Shown here one piece after another: positions 12,436-24,300 of a stretch of 64,000 nucleotides of DNA; the first letter of the stretch is position 1; each line of letters starts with the position of its first letter. The notes below the pieces were generated by a model. That model did not search any database. It was given only the letters and a program-made list of their open reading frames with translations, and was not told the origin of the DNA. This DNA is from Isoetes taiwanensis (Eukaryota > Streptophyta > Lycopodiopsida > Isoetales > Isoetaceae), in the NCBI GenBank assembly GCA_021234155.1, contig JAJEKV010000075.1, forward strand, positions 5,374,805 to 5,438,804. The letters are read 5' to 3'. A program made the translations under genes and the position numbers.

Positions 12436-12537
12436 GGCGGATGTAGGTGAGGACTGAATAAGGAGGAGGAGGAGGAATTTGGGGCGCAGGAGCGGGAAGG
12501 GCGGAGGGAGACGAGAAGCCGGAGGACTAATAGGGCA

Positions 12538-12545
12538 ATATATAT
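12538..12545 (-). promoter_or_regulatory. TATA box candidate for the minus-strand gene
   Basis: ATATATAT lies roughly 105 bp upstream of the minus-strand ATG at 12435, and the same arrangement is kept at 9711-9718 in the other copy. Spacing fits a short untranslated leader. Confidence 0.35.
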
Positions 12546-12569
12546 GGCATCTCGGCATACGAAAACAAA

Positions 12570-12695
12570 ACAAATTTACGTGACACGCGTCGTTATAGCC
12601 CGGAAACGTCGTTATAGGCGTCGTTAAAGCGACCCTCTAAGCGTCGTTAAAGCGGCGTCTATCGTCTTAAAAGCGGCGTCTACGTTCTTTAAAAG
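12570..12695. repeat. Internal palindrome array
   Basis: Tandem variants of GTCGTTATAGGCGTC and GCGTCGTTAAAGCG, the same motif family as the element's ends. It is followed by GC-rich then T-rich sequence and a candidate gene start near 12815. It may be an internal regulatory array, or the end of a second, older CACTA copy nested here. Confidence 0.6.
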
Positions 12696-12814
12696 TCATC
12701 GGCCCGGCTTTCATTTTTCCCATTTCTTTTTATGATTTGTTTATTGCGAGCGATCCTCGGATCCTAGTTTTTTCATTGCAGTTATTGTGAGTTTTTCTTT
12801 ATTGCTTTTGGGAT

Positions 12815-13353
12815 ACATGGCCATGGAAGGTATGCCGGCTTGAACCGGATTCGGGGAGGAGATGAGGATTCAAAGAAGAGAGATATGGAACTGTCTTCAC
12901 AAGTAAGGCTACACTCGTAGTTTATACACTTTATTGTATTTTATCTATTTTCTAATCTATAGCTTGGTGTAGGAGCCGTCGAGGGGCATGAGAAGGAAGG
13001 GAATCCTCCGTGAACCCCCCTCCTCCACTTTCGAAGATGAGGACTATGAAACAACGATCCATCGGATGAAAGTGTTAAAGAAGTATGTGATTGGTGAGAA
13101 GGCCTTGACCAAATTGCTAGGAACCGGTGAAAGCTGCCTAGCATGATGAGGGTGCTTCTTGAAAAGATGGTCGGGGTTTGGAAGCACCACCGGGGAAAAC
13201 GGCATTAACATGATACTAAGCGTCGACATATGCATGGTGGCCTTGCGGACATATGACATGGAGCTATGGTTCAAAGGGGATGGACAAGTGGAGGACTTCA
13301 CGATAGAAACCATAAGCCAAGCTCAGGAGGAGTATGCTGAATTGTTCAAGTGA
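12815..13353 (+). CDS. Two-exon transposon-borne gene fragment, unknown function
   Basis: ATGs near 12817-12823 open a short reading that reaches a donor (ACAA|GTAAGG) near 12902. An acceptor (CTATAG) ends near 12962. The downstream exon reads ..EPPSSTFEDEDYETTIHRMKVLKKYVIGEKALTKLLGTGES.. and then, after a frame change, a 64-codon stretch (13159-13353) ending ..TISQAQEEYAELFK. An AATAAA signal follows at 13364-13369. The final stretch is acidic and amphipathic. The palindrome array at 12570-12695 lies directly upstream. I recognise no family; joining of the exons is inferred. Confidence 0.35.
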
Positions 13354-14091
13354 TCTTTTGTTCAATAAACCTATGTTTTGTACATTGTTATATTTTCTCT
13401 TGGGTACAATCTAGCATTGATACATATGCATGAACATGATCTGAAGGATTCTTGAAGATATTTTGCATTCTTCATTTGGATATCGCCTTCTTCAGTTCGA
13501 TTTGCCATTTCGGAGACTGAGGTTTCTGCGACATTTCGACTTGGACTGGTAGAACCAGCTTCTGAGATTATTTGTGGTTTGGACTCTCTGTAGCTCTTAC
13601 AAATGGGACACTTCCATGTTCTAAATCTTTCAAATGCACATTCTTAGAAGTTTGTGATGGGCGGTCGGCTTGGATTTTTCTCCAACGTGATAGAAGCTGA
13701 CCACTAAATTTATGTTTCTTTGTGGCTTGAAGTCAATCGCATCTTCCAAATCTTCCAAATCGGCTCGGTTGCCTCATAGCGGGCTGCCCCAAACGGTTCT
13801 AATGCTAACCCTTTGACCTAGACCTTCTCCAAAAATTCGAAAAAAATTGGTAATGTCTTTGGAGATGAATTAGGGATCAGCTGGCAAAAAATCAGAATTT
13901 ATTTTCGTGCAATGCATTAATTACGAATTTAATCGTGTGTTGCCAGCGCAAAAGCTGGAGCTTCTAATTGCCACATCGGGAGGAGGGGCAGGTCCAAACT
14001 CCGTTAATTCAGTTCCCCTTGCTATCGTTTGCCGACGCGGCTTCACCGCCCACGTTCAAACACCTTGAGACTAGGACTCGGCCCCCAAAGC

Positions 14092-14757
14092 GTAAACCCT
14101 TCTAGAGCACGGCAACTCCCGCGGGGTTTGCGTTTGAGGCCCTCCTTGTCCGGTCGGTAGGGACCTAGCGGCGTGTCTTGAAGTGGAGTTGGGGTGTTGG
14201 CCTTGGGCTTGGACCCTAAAATCCTCAGGAGGCTGCTTTCCCCAAATTTCCTCTCCCTAAGGCCACAGGGAAGAGCGGGCAACCTCCCTCTCAGGAACCA
14301 CGATTTGGCTCGCCAATGGACTCGAAACGTTGACATTGCTGCGGAAACCAAGTTCCGTGGCCAGAAGACCCGGGACTTCGGCCCCCAAAGCGTAAACCCT
14401 TCTAGAGCACGGCACCCCATAGGGTTCACGTTTGGAGGCCCTCTCCTTGTCGGTCGGTAGGGACTTTGCGCCATGTCTTGAAGTGGAGTTGGGGTGTTGG
14501 CCTTGAGCGGACACTAAAATCCTCGGGAAGTTGCTTGCCCCGAATTTCCTCTCCCAAGGCCACGGGGGAAGGGGCGGGCAACCTCCCCTCACGGGCAGCG
14601 ATTTGGCTCGCCAATGGGCTCGAGAATGCAGGCATTGCCACGGGGATCACTTCGGCCCCACGTAAACCCTTCTAAGCGTAAACCCACGTTTGAGCCCCTC
14701 TCGCTAGCACGTTAGCCCTCTCCTTGGTGGCGGAGACCGGGAGTTTCGGCCCCAAAG
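14092..14757. repeat. Truncated satellite subunits at the left edge
   Basis: The word CGTAAACCCTTCTAGAGCAC recurs at about 14092 and 14391 (299 bp apart), with partial variants near 14655 and 14758. These units keep only the part from CGTAAACCC to the 'ACCAAGTTCCGTGGC' region and lack about 0.8 kb of the monomer. They are deletion derivatives, as expected at the edge of an array shaped by unequal exchange. Confidence 0.7.
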
Positions 14758-17700
14758 CGTAAACCCTTCTAAGGCCTGGGGCAGGCAGCCCACGGGGATT
14801 TTCTGCCGTTTTGAGCCCAGGGATCTCCTTCTCCCGGTAGAGCGGCAACCCCGCGGGAGGGACCTTGTGGTGGTGTCTTGTCTTGAAGTGGAGTTGGGGT
14901 GTTGGCCTTGGCCTTTGGACCCTAAAATCCCTCGGGAGGCTGCTTGCCCCAAATTTTCCTCTCCCAAGGCCACGGGGACGGACGAGGCGACCTCCTCTCG
15001 GGAATCGCGATCGACTCGCCAATGGACTCGAGCGTCGACATTGCCACAGGGACCAAGTTAGTGGCGAAGACCACCGAACTCCAAGAAGCGCCAAAGTAGC
15101 TCACTTCCATCACACTTTCGTAGTCAATTGGCCTAGGATGTGCATGCGGGGATCTTGTCGTGGAGGCGTGAGTGTTTCCTTCTTTCGCAAAAACCGGCCC
15201 AGTGTAACTTGCTCCCTAGGGTAATTTACCGCCATTCAGGACGATTTGGCGGGGTCTATTTGCCATTGGAGCATCCCGGTGCGACGACAAAGCAGATCTC
15301 TGCGGTTTTACAAGGTAGACATCCCGGGGCGCCCGTGGTTTGACAAGTTCTCCGGACCGATCTGGAATCTTTTGGACCTTCCGAAGAGGGGCCACGAGCG
15401 GAGGATCAGCGGTGGGATAGGGGAATCGGGCTCCGGGAGGTGGTCATTAGCGTGCAGCCCGGGGCGGGAGCGGGGAAGGAAGGCTGCCTCGGGGAACTTT
15501 TTTGGATCAGCCTCACGGGGTCGGGACTCTCCCCTCTTGTGAGGGGGGATCCCTGCAAGGTCTCGGCCTCGTTTGACTTGGGGAAGGGTGCCGGCTTCGG
15601 TTGCCACAGCGGGCTGCCCGGCCCCGTTCTATGCTAACCCTTTGACCTAGACCTTCTCCCGAAAATTCGAAAATTGGGCGTGTCTTTGGAGATGAATTAG
15701 GGATCCTCCCGTGCAAAACCGAATTTATTTTAGGTGCAATGCATTAATTGCGAATTCTGAATGTCTTGCCACTGCAAAAGCCCCGACTTCTACTTGCCAC
15801 ATGGGGGAGGAGGGAAAGGCCCAAACTCCGCTCCGTCGGTTCCCCTTGCTCCGTATTCTAAGTCTTTGGCGCTTCGACCCGGCCCGGTCCCAAGTGCAGC
15901 GGACCGGGACTCGGCCCCAAAGCGTAAACCCTTCTAGAGCACGGCAACCCACGGGGTTTACGTTTGGAGGCCCCCTCTCCTTGTCGGTCGGTAGGGACCT
16001 TTGCAGCCCGTGTCTTGAAGTGGAGTTGGGGTGTTGGCAGTAGCGCGGACCCTAAAATCCCTCGGGAGGCTGCTTGCGCTAAATTTCCTCTCCCCAAGGC
16101 CACGAGGGGCCGGACGGGCGACCTCCCTCTCCGGGAATCAGCGATCGACTCGCCAATGGACTCGAGCGATCGACATTGCCACAGGGACCAAGTTAGGTGG
16201 CGGAAGACCACCCGAACTCCAAGAAGCGCCAAAGTAGCTCACTTCCATCACACTTTCGTAGTCAATTGGCCTAGGATGTGCATGCGGGGATCTTGTCGTG
16301 GAGGCGTGAGTGTTTCCTTCTTCATAAAACCGGCCAGGTGTAACTTGCTCCCTAGGGTAATTTCGCCATTCGGACGATTTGGCGGGGTCTATTTGCCATT
16401 CGGAACATCCCGGTGCGAGCGACAAAGCGATCACCCGGTTTCTACAAGGCCGACATCGGGGCGCCCAGCGGTTTGACAAGTTCTCGGACCCGATCACGGA
16501 ATCTTTTGGACCTTCCGAAGAGGGGCCTGAGCGGAGGATCCAGCGGTGGGATAGGGAACCGGCTCGGAGGGTGGTCGGTCATTAGCGTCTGACCAGGGGA
16601 GCCCGGTGCCGGGGAAGGGCTGCCCTGGGGAACTTTTGGATCCGCCTCACGGGGGGTGGGACTCTCCCCTCTTGTGAGGATCCACGCAAGGTCGGCCTCG
16701 TTTGACTTGGGGAAGGGTGCCAGCTTCGGTTGCCTGCAGCGGGCTGCCCCGGCAGATTCTAATGCTAACCCTTTGACCTAGACCTTCTCGAAAATTCGAA
16801 AAGTGGTAGTGTAGGCGGAGATGAATTAGGGATCGGTGGCAAAACCGGGAATTTATTTTAGGTGCAATGCATTAATTGCGAATTCTGAATGTCTTGCCCG
16901 CGCAAAAGCCCCCAGACTTCTACTTGCCACATCGGGGAGGAGGAAAGGCCCAAACTCCACTTCCGTCGGTTCCCCTTGCTCCGTATTCTTTAGCGCTTCC
17001 GGCCGGGTCCCAAGTGCAATGAGACCCGGGACTTCGGCCCCCAAAGCGTAAACCCTTCTAGAGCACGGCAACCCACGGGGTTTACGTTTGAAACCCTCTC
17101 CTTGTCGGTCAGTAGGGACCCTGGTAGGTGTCTTGAAGTGGAGTTGGGGTGTTGGCCTTGGGCCGGACCCTAAAATCCCTGGGAGGGTGCTTGCCCCAAA
17201 TTTCCTCTCCCCAAGGCCACAGGGGCCGGACGGGCGACCTCCCCTCTCGAGGAATGCGATCGACTCTGCCAATGGACTCGAGCGTCGACATTGCCACAGG
17301 GGACCAAGTTAGTGGCCAGAAGACCACCCGAACTCCAAGAAGCGCCAAAGTAGCTCACTTCCATCACACTTTCGTAGTCAATTGGCCTAGGATGTGCATG
17401 CGGGGATCTTGTCGTGGAGGCGTGAGTGTTTCCTTCTTTTCATAAAAACCGCCAGGTGTAACTTGCTCCCTAGGGTAATTTCGCCATTCAGGACGATTTG
17501 GCGGGGGTCTATTTGCCATTCAGGAGCATCCCGGTGCGAGCGACAAAAGCTTGATCTGCGGTTTCTACAAGGCCGACATCGGGGGCCTTGTGGTTTGACA
17601 AAGTTCTCGGACCGATCTGGAATCTTTTGGACCTTCGAAGAGGGGCCCACGAGCGGAGGATCAGCGGTCGGATAGGGAGGGCTCCGGGAGGGTGGTCATT

Positions 17701-20700
17701 AGCGTGCAGACCCGGGGGCTGGCGCCGAGGAAGGGCTGCCTCGGGAACTTTTTTGGATCCCGCCTCACGGGGTGGGACTCTCCCCTCTTGTGAGGGATCA
17801 CGCAAGGTCCCTGGCCTCGTTTGACTTGGGGAAGGGTGCGGCTCGGTTGCCGCAGCGGGCTGCCCCGACCGTTCTAATGCTAACCCTTTGACCTAGACCT
17901 TCTCAGAAAATTCGAAAAATTGGGCGTGTCTTTGGAGATGAATTAGGGATCGGTGGCAAAAAGGAATTTATTTTCGTGCAATGCATTAATTGCGAATTCT
18001 GAATGTCTTGCCGCTGCAAAAGCCCCCGACTTCTACTTGCCACATCCGGGAGGAGGAAAGGCCCAAACTCCGGCTCCGTCGGGTTCCCCTTGCTCGTATT
18101 CTCGGGCTGCTTCTCGCCAGGTCCCAAGTGCAGCAGACCGGGACTCGGCCCCAAAGCGTAAACCCTTCTAGAGCACGGCAACCCACGGGGTTTCGTTTGA
18201 GGAGGCCCTCTCCTTGTCGATCAGTAGGGACCTTGCGGGCGTGTCTTGAAGTGGAGTTGGGGTGTTGGCCTTGGCCGGACCCTAAAATCCCTCTGGGAGG
18301 CTGCTTGCCCCAAATTTCCCTCTCCCCAAGGCCACAGGGGCCGGGACGGGCGACCTCCCCTCTGGGAATCGCGATCGACTACGCCAATGGACTCGGAGCG
18401 TCGACATTGCCACGGGGACCAAGTTAAAGTGGCGAAGACCACCGAACTCCAAGAAGCGCCAAAGTAGCTCACTTCCATCACACTCGTAGTCAATTGGCCT
18501 AGGATGTGCATGCGGGATCTTGTCGTGGGCGTGAGTGTTTCCTTCTTTTGCAAAACCGGCCAGGTGTAACTTGCTCCCTAGGGTAATTTCGCCATTAGGA
18601 CGATTTGGCGGGGGTCTATTTGCCATTAGAGACATCCCGGTGCGAGCGACAAAAGCAGTGCGGTTTCTACAAGGCCGACATCGGGGCGCCAGCGGTTTGA
18701 CAAGTTCTCGGACCGATCTGGAATCTTTTGGACCTTCGAAGAGGGCCCTGAGCGGAGGATCCAGCGGTGGGATAGGGGAAGGGCTCGGGAGGGTGGTCAT
18801 TAGCGTCGCGACGGGGGCTATTTGCGGGGAAGGGCTGCCTCGGGGAACTTTTGGATCCAGCCTCACGGGGTGGGACTCTCCCCTCTTGTGAGGGGATCCC
18901 ACGCAAGGTCTGGCCTCGTTTGACTTGGGAAGGGTGCGGCTCGGTTGCCACAGCGGGCTGCCCCGGCCGTTCTAATGCTAACCCTTTGGCCTAGACCTTC
19001 TCTCGAAAATTCCGAAAATTGGGCCGTGTGCTGGAGATGAATTAGGGATCCGGTGGCAAAAACCGGAATTTATTTTCGTGCAATGCATTAATTTGCGAAT
19101 TCTGAGAATGTCTTGCCAGCTGCAAAAGCCCCCAGGCTTCTACTTGCCACATCGGAGGAGGAAAGGCCCAAACTCGCTCCGTCCCGGTTCCCCTTGCTCC
19201 GTATTCTCATTTGGCGCTTGCCGGCGAGGTCCCAAAGTGCAACAGACCCGGGACTCGGCCCCCAAAGCGTAAACCCTTCTAGAGCACGGCAGCCCACGGG
19301 GTTTCACGTTTGAGGCCCTCTCCTTGTCAGGGTCGTAGGGACCTTGCGGGTGTCTTGAAGTGGAGTTGGGGTGTTGGCCTTGGCCTTGGACCCTAAAATC
19401 CCTCCGGGCTGCTTGCCCCAAATTTCCTCTCCCAAGGCCACAGGGGACGGACGAGGCAACCTCCCTCTCAGGAATCGCGTCGACTCGCCAATGGACTCGG
19501 AACGTCGACATTGCCCTGGGGACCAAGTTCCGTGGGCGAAGACCACCCGAACTCCAAGAAGCGCCAAAGTAGCTCACTTCCATCACACTTTCGTAGTCAA
19601 TTGGCCTAGGATGTGCATGCGGGATCTTGTCGTGGAGGCGTGAGTGTTTCCTTCTTTTTATAAAACCAGGTGTAACTTGCTCCCTAGGGTAATTCGCCAT
19701 TAGGACGATTTGGCAGGGTCTATTTGCCATTCCGGAGCATCCCCGGTGCCCGACGACAAAACAGTCTGCCCGGTTTCTACAAGGCGACATGGGGGCCATG
19801 GTTTGACAAGTTCTCGGGGCCCGTCCGGAATCTTTTGGACCTTCGAAGAGGGCCCCGAGCGGAGGATCCAGCGGTGGGATAGGGAAGGGCTCGGGAGGGT
19901 GGTCATTAGCGTGCGCGGCGGGGAGCGCCGCCGGGAAGGGCTGCCTGCGGGAACTTTTGGATCCGCCTCACGGGGTGGGACTCTCCCCTCTTGTGAGGGA
20001 TCCTGCCAAGGTCACGGCCTCGTTTGACTTGGGGAAGGGTGCCGGCTCGGTTTGCCACCAGCGGGCTGCCCCCGACCGTTCTATCGCTAACCCTTTGACC
20101 TAGACCTTCTCAGAAAATTCGAAAATTGGGCGTGTGTGCTGGAGATGAATTAGGGATCGTGGCAAAAAAACCGAATTTATTTTCGTGCAATGCATTAATT
20201 GCGAATTCACGAATGTCTTGCCCTTTACCAAAAGCGCCCCCCGACTTCTACTTGCCACATCGGGGAGGAGGAAAGGCCCAAACTTCGCTCCGTCGGTTCC
20301 CCTTGCTCCGTATTTGCAAACGCTTCTTCGGCAGGTCCCAAGTGCAGCAGACCGGGGACTCGGCCCCAAAACGTAAACCCTTCTAGAGCACGGCAGCCCA
20401 AAGGGTTTCGTTTCGAGGCCCTCTCTTGTCGGTCGGCGGGACCTTGCTTGGCCGTGTCTTGAAGTGGAGTTGGGGTGTTGGCCTTGAGGCGGACCCTAAA
20501 ATCCCCTCCGGAGGCTGCTTGCCCCAAATTTCCTCCCAATGGCCCAGGAATGGACGGGCGACCTCCCCTCTGGGAACGCGATCGACTCTGCCAATGGACT
20601 CGGAGGCGTCGACATTGCCACAAGGGACCAAGTTCCGTGGCGAAGACCACCGAACTCAAGAAGCGCCAAAGTAGCTCACTTCCATCACACTCGAGTCAAT

Positions 20701-21310
20701 TGGCCCAGGATGTGCATGCGGGATACTTTGTCGTGGAGGGCGTGAGTGTTTCCTCTTCGCAAAAACCTAGAATCGCGGTAACTTTGCTCCCTAGGGTAAT
20801 TTCGCCATTCCGGACGATTTGGCGGTGGTCTATTTGCCATTCCTCGAGCATCCTGCCCGAACGACAAAAGTCGCGGTTTCTACAAGGCCGACATCGGGGC
20901 GCCCGGGCTTTGACAAGTTCTCCGGACCGATCTGGAATCTTTGACCTTCCCCGAAGAGGGGCTCCTCGAACGAGGATCCAACGTCGGATAGGGAACCGCC
21001 CCGGAGGGTGGTCATTAGCGCAGCCCCGGGGAGCGCCAGAAGGGCTGCCTTCTGAACTTTTTTTGATCCGGCCTCCCGGGTCAGGACTCTCCCTCTTGTG
21101 AGGGATCCCCGCAAGGTCCTGGCCTCGTTTGACTTGGGAAGGGTGCTGCCTTCGGTTGTTCTCGCGAACGGGCTGCCCGACCGCTCTAATCTTAACCCTT
21201 TGGCCTAGACCTTCTCGAAATTAGAAAAGTGGGCCGTGTCTTGGAGATGAATTAGGGATCGGCAAAAGGAATTTATTTTAGGTCTGTGCATTAGTGCGAA
21301 TTCTGAATGT

Positions 21311-21323
21311 NNNNNNNNNNNNN
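21311..21323. other. Assembly gap (13 N) inside the satellite
   Basis: Thirteen Ns. About 85-110 bp on the left of the gap (ending in GCGAATTCTGAATGT) repeats on the right (ending near 21428), so the local interval is about 115 bp too long. This looks like two contig ends that overlap but were not merged. Array length across it is not reliable. Confidence 0.9.
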
Positions 21324-24300
21324 AAAATTACGAGAAAGGGTAGGTGTCTTTGGAGATGAATTAGGGATCCATTGTAAAAACCGAATTTATTTTGGGTGAA
21401 ATGCATTAATTGCCGAATTCTGAATGTCTTGCCAACGCAAAGCGCCCCGACTTCTACTTGCCACATCCGGGAGGAGGAAAGGCCCAAACTCGCTCAGGTC
21501 GGAGTTCCCCTTGCTCCATGCATTTCTCGGCTCTTCTCGGCCGAGTCCCAAGTCTGCTTGAGACCCGAGTTCGGCCCCAAAGCGTCAACCCTTACAGAGC
21601 ACGGCAGCCCACCGGGGTTTCGTTTGAGGAGGCCCCCTCTCGCTGTCCGGATTAGTAGGGACCTTGTGGAGTGTCTTGAAAGATAGGTTAGGTGTTGGCC
21701 AGTAGCGGACCCTAAAAATCCCTCAGGAAGGCTGCTTGCAAATTTCCCTCTCCCCAATGGCCGCAGGGGCCGGACGCGACCTCCCCTCTCAGGAATGTGG
21801 TGGGCTTTCTGCCAATGGACTCGAGCGTCGACATTGCCACGGGGACCAAGTTAAAGGTGGCGAAGACCACCGAACTCAAGAAGCGTAAAAGTAGCTCACT
21901 TCCATCACACTTTCGTGAGTCAATTGGCCTAGGATGTGCATGCGGGATCTTGTCGTGGAGGGCGTTAGTGTTTCCTTCTTTTAGCAAAACCGGCCAGGTG
22001 TAACTTCCCTAGGGTAATTTAAGCCATTCCGGACGATTTGGCGGGGGTCTATTTGCCATTGGGAACATCCCCGTGCGAACGACAAAAGCAGTCACGGTTT
22101 CTACAAAGTAGACATCGGGGGCCTTGTGTTTGACAAGTTCTCCGGACCGATCTGGAATCTTTTGGACCTTCGAAGGGGCCCACGAGCGGCGGAGGATCAG
22201 CGGTGGGATAGGGGCAGGAGCTCGGGGGGTGGTCGTAGCGTGCAGCCTTGTGGGGGCAAAGGTCGGCCGAGGAAAGGGCTGCCTCGGGGAACTTTTGGAT
22301 CACGGGGTCAGGACTCGGACTCTCCCTCTTGTGAGGGATCCTGCAAGGTCTGGCCTCGTTTGGCAGGGGAAGGGTGCCATTTCGGTTGCCCTGCAGCGGG
22401 CTGCCCCGCGGATTCTAATCTTAACCCTTTGACCTAGACCTTCTCGAAAATTCGAAAATTGGGCCGTGTGCTGGAGATGAATTAGGGATCGGTGGCAAAA
22501 CCGAATTTATTTTTAGGTGCAATGCATTAAGTGCGATTTCACGAATGTCTTGCCAACGCAAAGCCCCCGACTTCTACTTGCCACATCGGGGAGGAGGAAA
22601 GGCCCAAACTCGCTCCGTCAGTTCCCCTTGCTCCGTATTCTCATTCAGCGCTTTCGGCCAGTCCCAAGTGCAGCAGACCGGGGACTCGGCCCCAAAAGCG
22701 TAAACCCTTCTAGAGCACGGCAGCCCACCGGGGTTTCGTTTGGAGAACCCTCTCCTTGTCGGTCGGTAGGGACCTTTTGTGTCTTGAAGTGGGGTTGGGG
22801 GTGTTGGCCTTGAGGCCTTGGACCCTAAAATCCCCTCGGGGTTTTGCCCCAAATTTCCTCTCCCCAAGGCCACGGGGCCGGGCGGGCGACCTCCCCTCTC
22901 GGAGTCGCGATCGACTCGCCAATGGACTCGAAACGTCGACATTGCCACAGGGACCAAGTTAGTGGCGTGGAAGACCACCGAACTCCAAGCGCCAAAGTAG
23001 CTCACTTCCATCACACACTTCGTAGTCAATTGGCCTAGGATGTGCATCGCGGGGATCTTGTCGTGGAGGCGTGAGTGTTTCCTTCTTCGCCAAAACCGGC
23101 CAGGTGTAACTTGCTCCCTAAGGGTAATTTAAGCCATTCGGACGATTTGGCGGGGTCTATTTGCCATTAGGAACATCCCGGTGCCCGGCGACAAAACAGT
23201 CTGCGGTTTCTACAAAGGCCGACATCGGGGGGCCAGCGGTTTGACAAGTTCTCGGACGTCGGAATCTTTTGGACCTTCGAAGAGGGGGCCTGAGCGGGAG
23301 GATCAACGGTCGGGGATAGGGGAGCAGGGCTCGGGAGGGTGGTCATTAGCGTCGACCGGCCCGGGGGGGGGCTGCCGGAAGAGCTGCCTCGGGAACTTTT
23401 GGATCCGCCTCACGGGGTCAGGACTCTCCCCTCTTGTGAGGATCCACGCCAAGGTCCTGGCCTCGTTTGACTTGGGGAAGGGTGCGGCTCGGTTGCCACA
23501 GCAGCGGGCTGCCCGACCGTTCTAATGCTAACCCTTTGACCTAGACCTTCTCAGAAAATTCGAAAATTGGGGTGTCTTTGGAGATGAATTAGGGATCGGC
23601 AAAACCGAATTTATTTTCGTGCAATGCATTAATTCGCGAATTCTGAATGTCTTGCCGCTTTGCAAAGCCCCGGCTTCTACTTGCCACATCGGAGGAGGAA
23701 AGGCCCAAACTCCGCTCCGTCGGTTCCCTTGCTCGGTATTCTCCACTAGCGCTACCGGCGGGAGTCCCAAGTGCAGCAGACCGGGGACTTCGGCCCCCAA
23801 AGCGTAAACCCTTCTAGAGCACGGCAACCCACCGGGGTTTCACGTTTGGAGGCCCCTCTCCTTGTCGGTCGGCGGGACCTTGCGCCCGTGTCTTGAAGAT
23901 GGAGTTGGGGGTGTTGGCCTTGCCCGGGCCTTGGACCCTAAAATCCCCTCGGCTGCTGCCCAAATTTCCTCTCCCCAAGGCCACGGGGGCCGGCCAGGCG
24001 ACCTCCCTCTCGGGAATCAGCGATCTGACTCTGCCAATGGACTGGAAGCGTCGACATTGCCACTGGGGACCAAGTTCCGTGGCGAGGAAGACCACGAACT
24101 CCAAGAAGCGCCAAAGTAGCTCACTTCCATCACACTCGTAGTCAATTGGCCTAGGATGTGCATGCGGGATCTTGTCGTGGAGGCGTGAGTGTTTCCTTCT
24201 TTTCGCAAAACCGGGCCAGGTGTAACTTGCTCCCTAGGGTAATTTAAGCCATTCGGACGATTTGGCCGGGGTCTATTTGCCATTAGGAGCATCCCGGTGC

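Larger units (their letters stand above)
9769..12598. repeat. 2.8-kb tandem duplication, copy 2
   Basis: Near-identical direct repeat of 6944-9768. It ends in CGTCGTTATAGCC, which continues into the palindrome array at 12570-12695, so this copy shows the ancestral right end. Differences from copy 1 are mainly one- to three-base changes at CG, CTG and CAG sites. Confidence 0.9.

Noticed and set aside
12570-12695. Right end of a compact CACTA element (2010 to about 12.7 kb)
   Set aside because: No TAGTG terminus or ATG target duplication is visible near this array, whereas a good one exists at 41563. It stays the main alternative to the giant-element model.
18282-19799. Minus-strand frames of 206 and 219 codons in the satellite
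   Set aside because: They are GC-rich shadow frames. The same positions in neighbouring monomers are broken by indels, so no protein is conserved from copy to copy.
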